64,000 nucleotides of DNA from Martinezella lusitana (GTDB lineage Bacteria > Pseudomonadota > Alphaproteobacteria > Rhizobiales > Rhizobiaceae). The position numbers and the translations under genes were made by a program. The notes under the pieces are model-generated. The model searched no databases. It was not told where the DNA came from and saw nothing but the letters and a program-made list of their open reading frames with translations. Numbering within the stretch: position 1 is the first letter of the stretch; each line of letters starts with the position of its first letter. Location: NCBI RefSeq assembly GCF_014207095.1, contig NZ_JACHBG010000001.1, forward strand, positions 124,001 through 188,000, given 5' to 3'. This document shows, one piece after another, positions 35,359 through 42,952 of this stretch.

Positions 35359-36375
35359 TCAATTAACGCGTTCGATGCAGAAATCGATCACTTCGAGAAG
35401 TGCTGATTTCCATGGCGTTTCCGGCAAAGGTGCCAGAGCGTCGCGGGCGATGGTGCCGTAATGGACGGCACGGGCGATGGTGTCGGCCAGCGCGCCGTAT
35501 TTCGTGATGAGGCCGAGCGCCTTCTCGAGATTCTCATCGCTGTTGTTGCCGGTTTCGATGGCGTCACGCCAGAAAGCGCGCTCCTTCTCGGTGCCGCGGC
35601 GATAGGCGAGGATCACCGGAAGGGTGATCTTGCCCTCGCGGAAATCGTCGCCGACATTCTTGCCGAGATCGGCAGCCTTGCCGCCGTAGTCGAGTGCGTC
35701 GTCGACGAGCTGGAAAGCGAGGCCGAGATTGGTGCCGTAGGACTTCAGCGCGTTACGTTCTGCTTTGCCGGCATTGGCGACGATCGGGCCGACTTCGGCC
35801 GCAGCTGCGAAAAGCGCCGCGGTCTTGGCGCGGATGACCGAGAGATAATCGTCTTCAGTCGTTTCCATATTCTTGGAAACGGAAAGCTGCAGCACTTCGC
35901 CCTCGGCGATGACGCAGGCGGCGGAAGACAGGACGTCGAGCGCGTCGAGCGAGCCGACCTCAACCATCATGCGAAAGGCCTGACCGAGCAGGAAGTCACC
36001 GACCAGCACGCTTGCCTGGTTGCCCCAGATCATGCGGGCAGTTGAGCGGCCGCGGCGCAGATCGCTTTCATCGACCACGTCGTCATGCAGCAGCGTGGCC
36101 GTGTGCAGGAATTCGACCGAGGTCGCGAGCTTGATATGGTTGTCGCCCTGATAGTTGTAGAGTGCTGCCGAAGCGATGGTCAGCATCGGCCGCAGGCGCT
36201 TGCCGCCAGAGGAGATGAGATGCTCGGCAACCTCGGGGATCATCTGAACATCGGAGCCGGCTTTCGACAGGATGAGCTGATTGACGCGTTCCATGTCCGC
36301 CTTGGTCAGATCCACCAAAGGCTTGATGGATGCCAGTTTATTCTTGCTTTCTTCCAGCGGTATCACGACGCCCAA
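35359..36375 (-). CDS. Polyprenyl (octaprenyl/decaprenyl) diphosphate synthase
   Basis: This 338-residue trans-isoprenyl diphosphate synthase has the first Asp-rich motif DDVVDESD and the second DDALD (in LVDDALDYGG), with GGKRLRPML binding the pyrophosphate. It makes the side chain of ubiquinone, which UbiA (also in this window) attaches to 4-hydroxybenzoate. The start is TTG at 36375 (GVVIPLEESKNK follows), with AGGAG 9 bases upstream; the ORF is open further but the extra residues are not family-like. Chain length is not readable from sequence, though rhizobia mostly make Q10. Confidence 0.92.
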   Translation of the reverse strand: MGVVIPLEESKNKLASIKPLVDLTKADMERVNQLILSKAGSDVQMIPEVAEHLISSGGKRLRPMLTIASAALYNYQGDNHIKLATSVEFLHTATLLHDDVVDESDLRRGRSTARMIWGNQASVLVGDFLLGQAFRMMVEVGSLDALDVLSSAACVIAEGEVLQLSVSKNMETTEDDYLSVIRAKTAALFAAAAEVGPIVANAGKAERNALKSYGTNLGLAFQLVDDALDYGGKAADLGKNVGDDFREGKITLPVILAYRRGTEKERAFWRDAIETGNNSDENLEKALGLITKYGALADTIARAVHYGTIARDALAPLPETPWKSALLEVIDFCIERVN

Positions 36376-36483
36376 CGATCCGGACTCCTGTTCATTTTCT
36401 GCAAAGCACAATAAGAAGGGGCGAAACAAGCGGCAAGAGGCGAATTGTCTCGTCGCGTAAATTTGACAGGAATTCTAGGGCTT

Positions 36484-36714
36484 ATGCACGAACTCATCCG
36501 CACCAACGATCCCGTCCTGCTCTCGTTTGCGCAGAGTCTGATGAAGGATGCGGGGATTCATTGCTTCGTTGCGGATCAGGCCATGAGCGTCCTGGAGGGG
36601 TCGCTCGGCATGCTGCCGCGCCGTTTCCTGGTGGAGGAGGAGCGTGCCGATCAGGCTCGGCGTATCCTCATCGATGCCGGTCTCGGCGACGAGCTGCGCT
36701 CGGCGCGCGGCTGA
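36484..36714 (+). CDS. DUF2007 domain protein
   Basis: This 76-residue protein starts at ATG 36484 (MHELIRTNDPVLLSFAQ). It has the DUF2007 (putative signal transducing protein) pattern with GIHCFVADQAMS and RRFLVEEERADQARRIL. The fold is a small ferredoxin-like domain. Divergent from the polyprenyl synthase gene, and immediately followed (8 bases) by the methyltransferase, so the two are probably one transcript. Confidence 0.82.
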   Translation: MHELIRTNDPVLLSFAQSLMKDAGIHCFVADQAMSVLEGSLGMLPRRFLVEEERADQARRILIDAGLGDELRSARG

Positions 36715-36722
36715 GGTTCGCC

Positions 36723-37499
36723 ATGGCCGAAAGTCCCTCCGAAACGATCGACGCCTTCCACCGCGGTGCATTCCATATCGTCCAGCCGAAGGGCAGGGGG
36801 CATCGTTCTGGCATGGATGCGATGCTGCTTGCAGCGCTCGTCGCCGATGAGCGGGCAGTGAGGGTTGCCGATCTCGGCGCAGGTGCCGGGGCCGCAGGCA
36901 TGGCAGTCGCATCGCGGCTTGATCGGGCTGAGGTGGTATTGTTCGAACGCTCACCCGATATGGCCGCGTTCGCCCGCAAGAGCCTGCTGCTGCCGGAAAA
37001 TGCGCGGTTTGCCGATCGCATCTCGGTGATCGAAGCCGATGTGACGCTGACCGGTAAGGGTCGCAACGAAGCGGGCCTGATCGACGACAGCTTCCACCAT
37101 GTCATCATGAACCCGCCTTTCAACGATGCCAGCGACCGGCTGACGCCCGATGCGTTGAAGGCCGAGGCGCACGCTATGACCGAGGGGCTGTTCGAGCGCT
37201 GGATACGCACGGCAGGTGCGATCATGATCCCCGGTGGCCAGCTGTCTCTGATCGCGCGGCCGGAATCGATCGGCGAGATCATCGCCGCCTGCGGCCGGCG
37301 CTTCGGCGGCATCGAGATCACGCCGATCCATCCGCGCGAAGGCGAGAGCGCCGTACGTATCCTGGTGACGGCAATCAAGGGATCGAGGGCGAGATTGGCG
37401 TTGCGAGCGCCGTTGACCATGCATGGCGAGGGGACACACAAATTCACCGATTTCGTCGATGATATGAACAACGGCCGCGCGCCCTATCCGCGCCGCTAG
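36723..37499 (+). CDS. TrmN6-like N6-adenine methyltransferase
   Basis: This 258-residue SAM-dependent methylase has motif I DLGAGAGAAGMAVA near residue 49-62 and the amino-methylase motif IV NPPFND. N-terminal HRSGMDAMLLAA matches TrmN6 (tRNA1Val adenine-37 methylase, YfiC), so tRNA is the probable substrate, with rRNA adenine possible. The ATG at 36723 begins MAESPSETID; longer in-frame extensions into DUF2007 are shadows. Co-directional with DUF2007. Confidence 0.85.
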   Translation: MAESPSETIDAFHRGAFHIVQPKGRGHRSGMDAMLLAALVADERAVRVADLGAGAGAAGMAVASRLDRAEVVLFERSPDMAAFARKSLLLPENARFADRISVIEADVTLTGKGRNEAGLIDDSFHHVIMNPPFNDASDRLTPDALKAEAHAMTEGLFERWIRTAGAIMIPGGQLSLIARPESIGEIIAACGRRFGGIEITPIHPREGESAVRILVTAIKGSRARLALRAPLTMHGEGTHKFTDFVDDMNNGRAPYPRR

Positions 37500-37606
37500 T
37501 CTGTCGACCGGTTGCGGTCGGGGCATGAAATACGATCCGTAATGTTGCGTTTGCCGTTTCCGTGCATACATCACGGGCAGCAAACATCATGATTCAGGGA
37601 TGACGA

Positions 37607-38467
37607 ATGGTTGAGTTCTTGAGACGCATGCTTCCGAAGCGCTTCCGCAAGGAGCGGGTGATCGTGCCAGTCGTCCGTCTGAGCGGCGTCATCTCTTCCG
37701 GCGGCGGTCCGCTGCGGCAATCGCTTAATCTGGCGGGCGTGGCACAGGCTTTGGAAAGGGCCTTCGACATGAAGGAAGCGCCGGCCGTTGCCATCGTCGT
37801 CAATTCGCCGGGCGGCTCTCCGGTCCAGTCGCGCATGATCTACAATCGCATCCGCGATCTTGCGGCCGAAAAGAAGAAGAAGGTCCTAGTCTTCGTTGAG
37901 GATGTCGCGGCATCCGGCGGCTACATGATCGCGCTTGCAGGCGATGAGATCATTGCAGATGCCACGTCCATCGTCGGCTCGATCGGCGTCGTCTCCGGCG
38001 GCTTCGGCTTTCCCGAACTGTTGAAAAAGATCGGCGTCGAGCGCCGCGTCTATACCGCCGGTGAGAACAAGGCGATCCTCGATCCTTTCCAGCCCGAGAA
38101 GGAAAAGGACATCGAGTATCTGAAAAGCCTGCAGCTCGAGATCCATAAGGTCTTCATCGACATGGTGCTGGAGCGGCGCACCGGAAAGCTCTCGGCGGAC
38201 GGAACGGTGTTCTCCGGCCTGTTCTGGACCGGCAGCCGCGGGCTTGAGCTTGGCCTCATCGATGGTCTCGGCGACATGCGCCAGGAGCTGAGGAAGCGCT
38301 TCGGCGACAAGGTCAAGCTTGCGCTGGTCACCACGCCTCGCAGCCTTTTCGGTCGCAAGTCTCCGGGCATTTCGCTGGGCAGCATGGACGGCCTTGGCGC
38401 TGGCCTTGCAGCCGGGCTTGCCGAAGCGGCAGAGGAAAAGGCATTGTGGGGCCGGTACGGTTTGTAA
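37607..38467 (+). CDS. S49-family (SppA/SohB-like) serine peptidase
   Basis: This 286-residue member of the ClpP/crotonase superfamily has NSPGGSP (oxyanion region) near 67-73, the nucleophile Ser in VAASGGYM near 104 and the general-base Lys in GENKAILDPF near 158. Unlike E. coli SppA it has a single domain and no N-terminal membrane anchor, so it may act at the inner face of the membrane or in the cytosol. The next gene, encoding a 63-residue membrane-anchored protein, lies 16 bases downstream. ATG at 37607. Confidence 0.87.
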   Translation: MVEFLRRMLPKRFRKERVIVPVVRLSGVISSGGGPLRQSLNLAGVAQALERAFDMKEAPAVAIVVNSPGGSPVQSRMIYNRIRDLAAEKKKKVLVFVEDVAASGGYMIALAGDEIIADATSIVGSIGVVSGGFGFPELLKKIGVERRVYTAGENKAILDPFQPEKEKDIEYLKSLQLEIHKVFIDMVLERRTGKLSADGTVFSGLFWTGSRGLELGLIDGLGDMRQELRKRFGDKVKLALVTTPRSLFGRKSPGISLGSMDGLGAGLAAGLAEAAEEKALWGRYGL

Positions 38468-38483
38468 TCGGGAGCGCTGGGTA

Positions 38484-38675
38484 ATGTCCCGGATCATCTT
38501 CTTCATCGTCGTCATCGGCGGCATCTGGTTCTTGTATCGGCGCTTCGTCCGCGATGCACAGCGGCTTGCCGAAAAATCCCGCCGCGCCGAAACGGAGCGG
38601 CGCACCGGCGCGATGGGAACGCTGATCAAGGATCCGAAGACCGGAGAATACCGGGTGAAGCGCGAGGATGAATAG
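38484..38675 (+). CDS. Small membrane-anchored protein
   Basis: This 63-residue protein has one N-terminal helix (about 3-20: RIIFFIVVIGGIWFLYRR) and a charged cytosolic tail ending in IKDPKTGEYRVKRED. Similar small proteins follow S49 peptidase genes in rhizobia, so a role as partner or substrate is possible but unproven. ATG at 38484, after GGGAGCGCTGGGTA. Confidence 0.65.
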   Translation: MSRIIFFIVVIGGIWFLYRRFVRDAQRLAEKSRRAETERRTGAMGTLIKDPKTGEYRVKREDE

Positions 38676-38700
38676 CCAAATTGCTTCACGCAAAAGTTCT

Positions 38701-38726
38701 TGATATACATTCCTTGTCGTATATCA
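38701..38726. promoter_or_regulatory. Palindromic operator upstream of the VapBC module
   Basis: TGATATAC (38701-38708) and GTATATCA (38719-38726) form a perfect inverted repeat with a 10-base spacer, ending 12 bases before the antitoxin ATG. The location is where VapB-VapC complexes bind to repress their own operon. Confidence 0.65.
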
Positions 38727-38738
38727 TCGGAGTGTCTC

Positions 38739-38969
38739 ATGCAGGTCGCAAAATGGGGAAATAGTCTGGCTATCCGCATCCCTTCTGCGGTTGTTGATGC
38801 CCTCGACCTGAAGGAAGGCGATGATATTGTTGTGCGTATCGGCAAAGGAAATGCCTTTGAAATCGAACGTGACGACAGGCGGCGCCGAGCTATGGAAAAG
38901 ATCAGAGCGTTCAAGCTCAAACTTCCCGAGGATTGGAAGTTTGATCGCGAAGACGCCAGTTCCCGCTGA
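38739..38969 (+). CDS. vapB: AbrB/MazE-type antitoxin (VapB)
   Basis: This 76-residue protein has an N-terminal swapped-hairpin AbrB fold (MQVAKWGNSLAIRIPSAVV ... LKEGDDIVVRIG) that binds DNA and a C-terminal tail (LPEDWKFDRED) expected to wrap around and inhibit the toxin. The ATG at 38739 is chosen over an upstream frame because the family begins MQVAKWGNS. Its stop overlaps the toxin start by one base (TGATG). The pair interrupts the usual S49-to-glyQ neighbourhood, and base composition is lower in GC, which suggests transfer. Confidence 0.87.
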   Translation: MQVAKWGNSLAIRIPSAVVDALDLKEGDDIVVRIGKGNAFEIERDDRRRRAMEKIRAFKLKLPEDWKFDREDASSR

Positions 38970-39370
38970 TGCGTCCTGTTTTGGATTTTCTCGACACCAA
39001 TGTTCTTCTCTACGCTTTTATGGAGGGGGAGCGGGCTGAAAAGGCGCAGACGCTTTTAGCTCAGCCATTCGCTATCAGCGCGCAGGCGCTAAACGAGTTT
39101 GCCAATGTCGCGCGCAAGAAGCTCAATATGTCCTGGCCTGATATTCGCGAGGCAATTGATGCTCTCGTTGCTTTGTCGGGAACCATCATTCCGGTAAGTG
39201 AGAAAATCACATTCGCAGGGTTGGAGCTTGCCCAGCGTTATCAGCTTTCCTTCTATGATGCGACTATGTTAGCCGCGGCGATCGAGGCTGGCTGCGAGCG
39301 GTTCTATTCGGAAGATTTGCACGGTGGCCTGATAGTAGAGAAGCGGTTGACGGTCATCAATCCATTCTGA
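38969..39370 (+). CDS. vapC: PIN-domain ribonuclease toxin (VapC)
   Basis: This 133-residue PIN domain carries all four acidic residues: Asp9 (FLDTN), Glu43 (LNEF), Asp97 (FYDAT) and Asp116 (SEDL). VapC toxins cut tRNA or rRNA when freed from VapB. The start overlaps the antitoxin stop. The frame is intact and the catalytic set is complete, so the module should be functional. Confidence 0.87.
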   Translation: MRPVLDFLDTNVLLYAFMEGERAEKAQTLLAQPFAISAQALNEFANVARKKLNMSWPDIREAIDALVALSGTIIPVSEKITFAGLELAQRYQLSFYDATMLAAAIEAGCERFYSEDLHGGLIVEKRLTVINPF

Positions 39371-39493
39371 GGGCCTTCTTCGGAACCAAACTCCAGCATT
39401 GCTCCTACACGCGGCAGAGTAAAAACTTGACCCGTTCGCCCCGCCGTGGCACCTGTCCGCCAAACAATTCGCTAGCAGAAGAAATCAGCTCCC

Positions 39494-40453
39494 ATGACTG
39501 CCAACGTGCCCGACCACATGAACCCGAAGCGCTCCTTTCAGGCGCTGATCCTGACGCTGCACAATTACTGGGCCGACAAGGGTTGCGCGGTTCTGCAGCC
39601 ATACGACATGGAAGTCGGCGCCGGCACGTTCCATCCGGCCACCACGCTGCGTTCGCTCGGTCCCAAGCCGTGGCGTGCAGCCTATGTCCAGCCGTCGCGC
39701 CGCCCGTCCGACGGCCGCTATGGCGAAAACCCGAACCGCTTGCAGCACTATTATCAGTACCAGGTCATCCTGAAGCCCAATCCGCCGAACCTGCAGGAGC
39801 TATATCTCGGCTCGCTGAAGGCGATCGGCCTCGATCCGCTTCTGCATGATATCCGCTTTGTCGAGGACGACTGGGAAAGCCCGACGCTCGGCGCATGGGG
39901 TCTCGGTTGGGAATGCTGGTGCGACGGCATGGAAGTCTCACAGTTCACTTATTTCCAGCAGGTCTGCGGCATCGAGTGTGCGCCTGTTGCCGGCGAGCTG
40001 ACCTATGGTCTGGAGCGTCTCGCAACCTATGTTCAGGGTGTCGACAGCGTCTATGACCTGAACTTCAACGGCCTCGAAGGCGAAGACAAGATCACCTATG
40101 GCGACGTATTTCTGCAGGCCGAGCAGGAATATTCCCGGCATAATTTCGAATATGCCAACACGGAAATGCTGCATCGCCATTTCATCGATGCGGAGAAGGA
40201 ATGCCAGGCATTGCTGGCAGCTGGCGCCCCTGGCGACAGCGAAAACCATCGCCTGCATAAGTGCGTCTTCCCGGCCTACGACCAGTGCATCAAGGCGAGC
40301 CACGTATTCAACCTGCTCGATGCCCGCGGCGTCATTTCGGTGACGGAACGCCAGAGTTATATTCTGCGCGTGCGCACGCTGGCCAAGGCTTGTGGCGAGG
40401 CCTTCCTGCTGACCGATGCCGGCGGCGTCAACTGGAACCAACAGGCTGCCTGA
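39494..40453 (+). CDS. glyQ: Glycyl-tRNA synthetase alpha subunit
   Basis: This 319-residue catalytic subunit of the alpha2beta2 GlyRS has class II motif 2 ([20 protein letters not shown] region) and the [17 protein letters not shown] signature. Length and sequence are typical. The ATG at 39494 is used, although an in-frame start cannot be distinguished precisely; no strong Shine-Dalgarno precedes it. The beta subunit glyS is 4.5 kb downstream, with lemA, aroA and a DUF2207 gene between, whereas the two subunits are adjacent in many bacteria. Confidence 0.96.
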   Translation: MTANVPDHMNPKRSFQALILTLHNYWADKGCAVLQPYDMEVGAGTFHPATTLRSLGPKPWRAAYVQPSRRPSDGRYGENPNRLQHYYQYQVILKPNPPNLQELYLGSLKAIGLDPLLHDIRFVEDDWESPTLGAWGLGWECWCDGMEVSQFTYFQQVCGIECAPVAGELTYGLERLATYVQGVDSVYDLNFNGLEGEDKITYGDVFLQAEQEYSRHNFEYANTEMLHRHFIDAEKECQALLAAGAPGDSENHRLHKCVFPAYDQCIKASHVFNLLDARGVISVTERQSYILRVRTLAKACGEAFLLTDAGGVNWNQQAA

Positions 40454-40620
40454 GCCTGAATTTGGGTTGGAGTGCGTGAGACGCGCGCTCCCCAGAACAA
40501 ATGTTCGCTAGGCGCACCTCGGGAGAATCCGAAGGCAGATTTCTATGAGATCGCGCATTGGCGACGATCCCGCAGCCTATGCGGCCACGAAAGCCGGGTG
40601 ACATTGCCCATAAATCTGCC

Positions 40621-40658
40621 TTGAGCGCCGTGTTTCCGAAAGGAAGCACGGCGCTCAA
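40621..40658 (+). terminator. Long hairpin after glyQ
   Basis: TTGAGCGCCGTG (40621-40632) pairs perfectly with CACGGCGCTCAA (40647-40658); inner TTCC/GGAA bases extend the stem. TGTCTTT follows. It can end glyQ transcription, though it lies 168 bases past the stop. Confidence 0.55.
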
Positions 40659-40683
40659 TGTCTTTGAATCTACGCATCAGGCC

Positions 40684-40708
40684 TTCCGAAAATCGATTCC
40701 GATTTTCG
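40684..40708. repeat. RIME-like palindrome (AAATCGATTCCGATTT type)
   Basis: CCGAAAATCG, ATTC, CGATTTTCGG forms a perfect palindrome. Its core AAATCGATTCCGATTT recurs in the element at 41438-41485, so both belong to one intergenic repeat family. Confidence 0.6.
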
Positions 40709-40757
40709 GGCCGATGCTGTAGTGTCCCCATGGTTGCAGTCGCCACGGGGATATCAG

Positions 40758-41309
40758 ATGCTCATTCTTCTCGCGATCATAGTTCTGGCCGCGCTCTACG
40801 TCGTCTTTATCTATAACGGGCTCGTTCGCGCTCGTCAGGTCGCCGAAGAGGCTTGGTCCGGCATCGACGTGCAGTTGAAGCGCCGCGCCGATCTCATTCC
40901 CAATCTGGTCGAGACGGTCAAAGGCTATGCCGGCCATGAGAACAAGACGCTGGTCGAGGTCACCCAGGCGCGCAATGCTGCCCAAGCCGTGCCAGCTGGC
41001 GATGTCGCCGGCCGTGCTGCGGCCGAAGGCATTCTCAGCCAGGCGCTTGGCCGTCTGATGGCCGTGTCCGAAGCCTATCCGGATCTGAAGGCTAATACGG
41101 GCTTCGTCGAGCTGCAACAGTCGCTGGAGAAGACGGAAAACGAGATCCAGATGTCTCGTCGCTATTACAATGGCGCTGCACGCGATCTGAACGTCAAGGT
41201 CGAGACCTTCCCGAACAACCTCATCGCCGGCCTCTTCGGCTTCGTCAAAAAAGCCTATTTCGAAATCACCAACGAAGCGGATCGCGCCGTTCCCACGGTA
41301 AAGTTCTGA
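40758..41309 (+). CDS. LemA family protein
   Basis: This 183-residue LemA-type protein has one N-terminal membrane helix (about 2-22, IVLAALYVVFIYNGLV) and a helical-bundle domain with QLKRRADLIPNLVETVKGYAGHE-type motif (QLKRRADLIPNLVETV quoted) and FNNLI-like FPNNLIAGLFGF near the C-terminus. The ATG at 40758 is the family start. LemA proteins often occur with DUF2207 proteins, and a DUF2207 gene lies downstream here but is separated by aroA. Function is unknown; surface or membrane quality roles have been suggested. Confidence 0.87.
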   Translation: MLILLAIIVLAALYVVFIYNGLVRARQVAEEAWSGIDVQLKRRADLIPNLVETVKGYAGHENKTLVEVTQARNAAQAVPAGDVAGRAAAEGILSQALGRLMAVSEAYPDLKANTGFVELQQSLEKTENEIQMSRRYYNGAARDLNVKVETFPNNLIAGLFGFVKKAYFEITNEADRAVPTVKF

Positions 41310-41437
41310 GATTTTTGCTATCGGTTTTTCATGCGAGGCGGTAAAGGATGCCGACCGACGGCCATCGGCCGTTTTCCTGGCTACAGCGCCGCGCGTCACA
41401 TGTGACGCGCAAAGGTCGCTGTAGTGCTTTAAATCTG

Positions 41438-41485
41438 CTGCATGATTTTATCCCTAAATCGATTCCGATTTAAGGAATTATGCAG
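41438..41485. repeat. RIME-like long palindrome
   Basis: CTGCAT at 41438-41443 and ATGCAG at 41480-41485 bound an imperfect inverted repeat with the core CCTAAATCGATTCCGATTTA. It shares its core with the element at 40684. Confidence 0.65.
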
Positions 41486-41489
41486 TAGA

Positions 41490-41533
41490 GCAATTCCAGG
41501 AAAAGTGCGTCGCGGTTTTCCGTACGGAATTGC
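41490..41533. repeat. RIME-like palindrome (GCAATTCC...GGAATTGC)
   Basis: GCAATTCC (41490-41497) pairs with GGAATTGC (41526-41533); GGAAAA and TTTTCC extend the inner stem. This is a widespread type of rhizobial intergenic repeat. It lies just before aroA and may have been part of the rearrangement that separates lemA from DUF2207. Confidence 0.65.
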
Positions 41534-41599
41534 GTAAAAACAAAAAGATTGAGCCTTTTCGCGATTCGAAGAAGAGTGGAAAGGCTCTGACCAAAGAGA

Positions 41600-42859
41600 A
41601 TGATGATGGGTAGAGCCAAACTCACGATTATCCCGCCGGGCAAGCCTCTGACCGGGCGCGCCATGCCGCCGGGATCGAAGTCGATCACCAACCGCGCACT
41701 GCTCCTGGCAGGCCTTGCCAAGGGCACTAGCCGGCTAACAGGCGCGCTGAAGAGCGACGATACCCGCTATATGGCCGAAGCGCTGCGCGCCATGGGCGTC
41801 ACGATCGATGAGCCTGACGATACCACCTTCATCGTGACAGGCAGCGGCAAGCTGAAGGCGCCCGCAGCTCCTCTCTTTCTCGGCAATGCCGGAACGGCGA
41901 CACGCTTCCTGACAGCTGCTGCCGCCCTGGTCGAAGGCAAGGTCATCGTCGATGGCGACGAGCATATGCGCAAGCGGCCGATCGGCCCGCTCGTCGACGC
42001 GCTGCGCTCGCTCGGCATCGATGCTTCCACGCAAACCGGCTGCCCGCCCGTGACCGTCAATGGTACCGGTCGTTTCGAGGCAAGCCGCGTGCAGATCGAT
42101 GGCGGCCTTTCCAGCCAGTATGTCTCGGCGCTGTTGATGATGGCGGCCGGCGGCGACCGCGCCGTCGATGTCGAGCTGCTCGGCGAGCATATCGGCGCCC
42201 TCGGCTATATCGATCTGACGGTTGCGGCCATGCGTGCTTTCGGCGCCAAAGTCGAGCGCGTGAGCCCTGTCGCGTGGCGCGTCGAGCCCACCGGCTATCA
42301 TGCCGCGGATTTCCTGATCGAGCCGGACGCCTCTGCGGCGACCTATCTCTGGGCAGCTGAAGTGCTTGGTGGCGGCAAGATCGATCTTGGCACCCCGGCC
42401 GAACAGTTCTCTCAGCCGGATGCGAAAGCTTATGATCTGATTTCCAAGTTCCCGCATCTTCCGGCCGTCATCGACGGCTCGCAGATGCAGGATGCTATCC
42501 CGACGCTTGCCGTCCTTGCCGCCTTCAACGAAACGCCGGTGCGCTTCGTCGGCATCGAGAACCTGCGCGTCAAGGAATGCGACCGTATCCGCGCACTGTC
42601 GAGCGGCCTGTCGCGCATCGTTCCGAACCTCGGCACGGAAGAGGGCGACGATCTGATCGTCGCATCCGATCCGAGCCTCGCCGGCAAGGTGCTGCCTGCG
42701 GAGATCGACAGTTTCGCCGATCACCGCATTGCCATGAGCTTTGCGCTCGCCGGCCTGAAGATCGGTGGCATCACCATTCTCGATCCCGATTGCGTCGCCA
42801 AGACCTTCCCGTCCTATTGGAACGTGCTGGCTTCGCTCGGGGTCTCTTACGAAGATTGA
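41600..42859 (+). CDS. aroA: 3-phosphoshikimate 1-carboxyvinyltransferase (EPSP synthase)
   Basis: This 419-residue EPSP synthase of the shikimate pathway has PPGSKSITNRALLLAGLA near 23-40 (substrate Lys27), LGNAGTATRFL near 94-104, DSFADHRIAMS and LRVKECDRI with conserved Glu and Arg, and CVAKTFPSYW at the end. The glyphosate-site loop reads NAGTATRF: the glycine equivalent to E. coli G96 is kept, and the residue equivalent to Pro101 is Phe. It is shorter than the class II (CP4-like) rhizobial enzyme of about 450 residues. It lies between lemA and DUF2207 inside the glyQ-glyS interval, so it may be a second, distinct aroA. Start ATG 41600, or the adjacent ATGs at 41603 and 41606. Confidence 0.92.
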   Translation: MMMGRAKLTIIPPGKPLTGRAMPPGSKSITNRALLLAGLAKGTSRLTGALKSDDTRYMAEALRAMGVTIDEPDDTTFIVTGSGKLKAPAAPLFLGNAGTATRFLTAAAALVEGKVIVDGDEHMRKRPIGPLVDALRSLGIDASTQTGCPPVTVNGTGRFEASRVQIDGGLSSQYVSALLMMAAGGDRAVDVELLGEHIGALGYIDLTVAAMRAFGAKVERVSPVAWRVEPTGYHAADFLIEPDASAATYLWAAEVLGGGKIDLGTPAEQFSQPDAKAYDLISKFPHLPAVIDGSQMQDAIPTLAVLAAFNETPVRFVGIENLRVKECDRIRALSSGLSRIVPNLGTEEGDDLIVASDPSLAGKVLPAEIDSFADHRIAMSFALAGLKIGGITILDPDCVAKTFPSYWNVLASLGVSYED

Positions 42860-42952
42860 CGCTCCGCCATTCCGAGGGATGGTGGGGTGCGGAAGCATTG
42901 TTGACGCAAGGCGGCGCCGGCAACGGCGCCGCGGCCATCCTTTGGGGGAGTG

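Larger units (their letters stand above)
40454..40757. other. Intergenic region with two palindromes between glyQ and lemA
   Basis: This 304-base gap holds a strong hairpin at 40621-40658 and a RIME-like palindrome around 40684-40708, both listed separately. No small ORF is supported. The rest resembles degraded intergenic repeats. Confidence 0.5.

Noticed and set aside
38484..38675. Part of the VapBC module
   Set aside because: The small membrane protein precedes the VapBC operator and follows the S49 peptidase gene by 16 bases, so it belongs with the peptidase.
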